From Haliclona indistincta (Eukaryota > Porifera > Demospongiae > Haplosclerida > Chalinidae): a stretch of 64,000 nt of DNA. A program made the position numbers and the translations under genes. Under the pieces are notes generated by a model, which saw only the letters and a program-made list of their open reading frames with translations, did no database searches and was not told where the DNA came from. Below, in pieces: positions 62,210-64,000 of the stretch (within the stretch, counting starts at the first letter, position 1; the number at the start of each line of letters is the position of its first letter). The stretch is taken from assembly GCA_964017065.1 (NCBI GenBank), contig OZ024790.1, forward strand, positions 10,924,403 to 10,988,402, in the 5' to 3' direction.

Positions 62210-64000
62210 ATGGCGGCTCGAGTTGCTGTTTTGTTTCGTCGTTTCCATTCAGCAGGGACGCGTGACAGAAGATGCAGGTCCGCGATTAGATCTCTATCGA
62301 CAAGATCAGGCATGTTGCAATCGCCGCCATCAGCCAGATTGCTTCCGGCGAGACAGTTTCATCGGTCTACAAGTCAGTTCCCAGCAAACCATCCAACCAC
62401 GTGTATTCATATAATTATACCGTATCTCTTTTATTAATCCAGGCCTGCAGCATGGAGAGTACGAAATGAAGGATCCCAAGTCACCTGAAGAAGTGTAAAA
62501 ATATTTTATAACAGTAGTATGCGGTTTGTTTATATAATTGGAATGTTAGCTTTAGTGATTATCGATCCTAATTCAGTTGAATGCCTACATTCTTTACCTA
62601 ATTATCTATACACATTAAAGTTCTAGCTTCTAGTGATGCTGAAGTGTCGTGTCAACTTCATCCACTAATATGTATGTTCAGTCATTGAGAACTTTTATTA
62701 CAGCGATTTGAAGAGATCTTGCAACACCACAGTCAAAGCGGAAATAACACGTTTTCATACATTGACCAATCAAACTCACGCTTCAATTCTCTGATGCAGG
62801 CCCGCACGTGACCAGCCGTGTTTGATGGTCAACGTATTACTTCCGCTTTGACTGTGGCGTTGCAAGATCTCTTCAAACCGTTGTACAGTCGTAAGTAGAT
62901 GGACTTGGGAGGTGTACGGAGGTGATTGACGCACTACTCTTTCGCTTTATAGCACTGCATGAAAATCAATGTATACAATTTCCAGGGCATGCATAATTTT
63001 AATACAATTATAGTCTAGGCAAGGTTTTATTTGATATTACAATAAAAACCTGATTGGTTGCTGCCTATAATAGTCGTCTGTAAAATGACATTAATTTTAC
63101 ATAAAGTCACAATTACTCATTTTGTGATTGTTTAGAGTCAAAATCACGTTTGTGGACAGGGACGGCGAGAGGCATGATATAGCAGGGAAGATTGGTGATA
63201 ACATTCTCTACTTGGCTCACAGATATGGGATTGAGATGGAAGGTAAGTGCAGAACCGCTCACGAGTAGGTCTACACTCACAAGTAAGCCTGAACTAAGCA
63301 GCTCTTGAGTGACTCGTAGTTTTCCAACATACGCAATACAATACTCGCACTCGTGAGCACTCGTAGAGCGACTGTGAGTTGCTTGCGCAGTTGTAAACCT
63401 GCTTGTGAGCTGTACTTAAATGATTATTAATTTTCATATGACCTTTGACCTTTAGGAGCATGCGAGGCATCGCTGGCTTGTACGACCTGTCACGTGTATG
63501 TCGAGGGAGAATATTTCGATAAACTATCGGAAGCAACTGAAGAGTAAGTGTGTCTGTCTGTCATCTCTATCGCAACAACAAAACCATCGAACCCTGTATG
63601 ATCACGTCTTGTCATCATGTACTAAATAGCATTTTTAATGGTATCTATCTGCCTACACTGGTTTGAAATATCATTCCTTCTCCTTCGTCATGTTTGTACA
63701 CAAGTACATACTATTGATACTCTAATTTTACTATAAATAAAATTTTATTGTGCTAGTTTAATTTTGGATTATGGTGCATGTTTGCTTTATGGCTGCCATT
63801 TTGGTATTTACAGAGAGGAGGATCTTTTGGATTTAGCTCCTTCTTTGCAAGTGAATTCACGGCTTGGTATGTTTAAAATTCTTTTATGTTGCATTGCATC
63901 GAGAAGCTTGTATTTTTAATGCATCACTTTGACGAACTGTCCTGCAGTTCTTTACTGTCACTGTTCGTCATAATGGTAGTTGCATAATTTCAGCCTCACG
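62210..64000 (+). CDS. FDX2: Mitochondrial [2Fe-2S] ferredoxin, FDX2-like (3' end off window)
   Basis: Exons 62210-62372, 62443-62494, 63136-63242, 63456-63543 and 63814-63866, then off the right edge; all phases agree. FDX2 donates electrons for iron-sulfur cluster assembly in the matrix. Residues 1 to about 54 are an Arg/Ser-rich presequence ([16 protein letters not shown], ending RQFHRST). Exon 2 gives [17 protein letters not shown], a motif typical of FDX2. Exon 3 has the beta-grasp start [15 protein letters not shown] and [17 protein letters not shown]. Exon 4 carries [14 protein letters not shown], three of the four cluster cysteines (C-x5-C-x2-C). Exon 5 has [16 protein letters not shown]; the fourth Cys should follow outside the window. 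The exon 1 donor is GTCAGT, chosen because it alone gives phase 1. Confidence 0.92.
62702..62882. mobile_element. Foldback element in FDX2 intron 2
   Basis: About 45-bp arms: CGATTTGAAGAGATCTTGCA with CCACAGTCAAAGCGGAA on the left, and the inverted TTCCGCTTTGACTGTGG with TGCAAGATCTCTTCAAA on the right. Loop about 95 bp. No open frame; likely a MITE. Confidence 0.75.

Overview
The window looks like nuclear DNA of an early-branching animal, most likely a sponge. This is an inference from many 45-75 bp introns, AT-rich sequence dense in microsatellites and inverted-repeat elements, and a cluster of ZU5/UPA/death-fold genes beside tetraspanin, ovothiol-synthesis and calcium-channel-subunit-like genes. 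No tRNA, rRNA or CRISPR array was seen.

Layout: 1-20.1 kb is a minus-strand cluster of paralogous genes built from a short conserved exon, a coiled segment, a ZU5 domain, a UPA-like domain and a death domain (genes A, B and D). It also holds a CARD-plus-death-domain gene (C) and orphan exons. 20.3-21.8 kb holds a helical-bundle plus fibronectin-III gene. 22-27.6 kb is mostly repeats. 27.7-29.6 kb holds a broken minus-strand gene with leucine-rich-like stretches. 30.4-40.8 kb holds three tandem plus-strand genes, each encoding two consecutive tetraspanin modules. 41.6-48.7 kb is a complete minus-strand ovoA (ovothiol synthase). 49.0-50.4 kb is an intronless ATE1 arginyltransferase. 50.7-62.0 kb is a large minus-strand VWA/Cache membrane protein of the alpha2-delta/CACHD1 type. 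62.2 kb to the end is the 5' part of a mitochondrial ferredoxin (FDX2).

The most striking observation lies in the first intron interval of gene A (2.58-6.27 kb). On the coding strand this interval is a series of about 50 mini-cassettes. Each reads: polypyrimidine tract and AG acceptor, exactly three bases, then a GTGAG/GTAAG/GTATG donor. The three bases differ from cassette to cassette (26 different codons, 17 amino acids, no stop). The splice signals stay constant. Both bordering exons are in phase 0. One cassette carries six bases and two carry none (AG directly against GT). In the start-proximal half the introns are unrelated in sequence yet the three-base spacing is kept. In the distal half the cassettes are recent 72-bp tandem copies. 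I read this as an array of single-codon microexons able to diversify the N-terminal part of a death-fold signalling protein by splicing and by repeat turnover. A decayed version remains in gene D, and three-cassette fragments sit between the tetraspanin genes.

Other points are a CARD-DD fusion whose phases fit across all introns except for one base missing inside the CARD, a gene B that lost its death domain next to a duplicated ovoA 3' fragment, a base-identical 3,810-bp tandem duplication offset by half a gene in the tetraspanin cluster, and several foldback elements. All exon joins are manual readings of splice sites, without transcript evidence.
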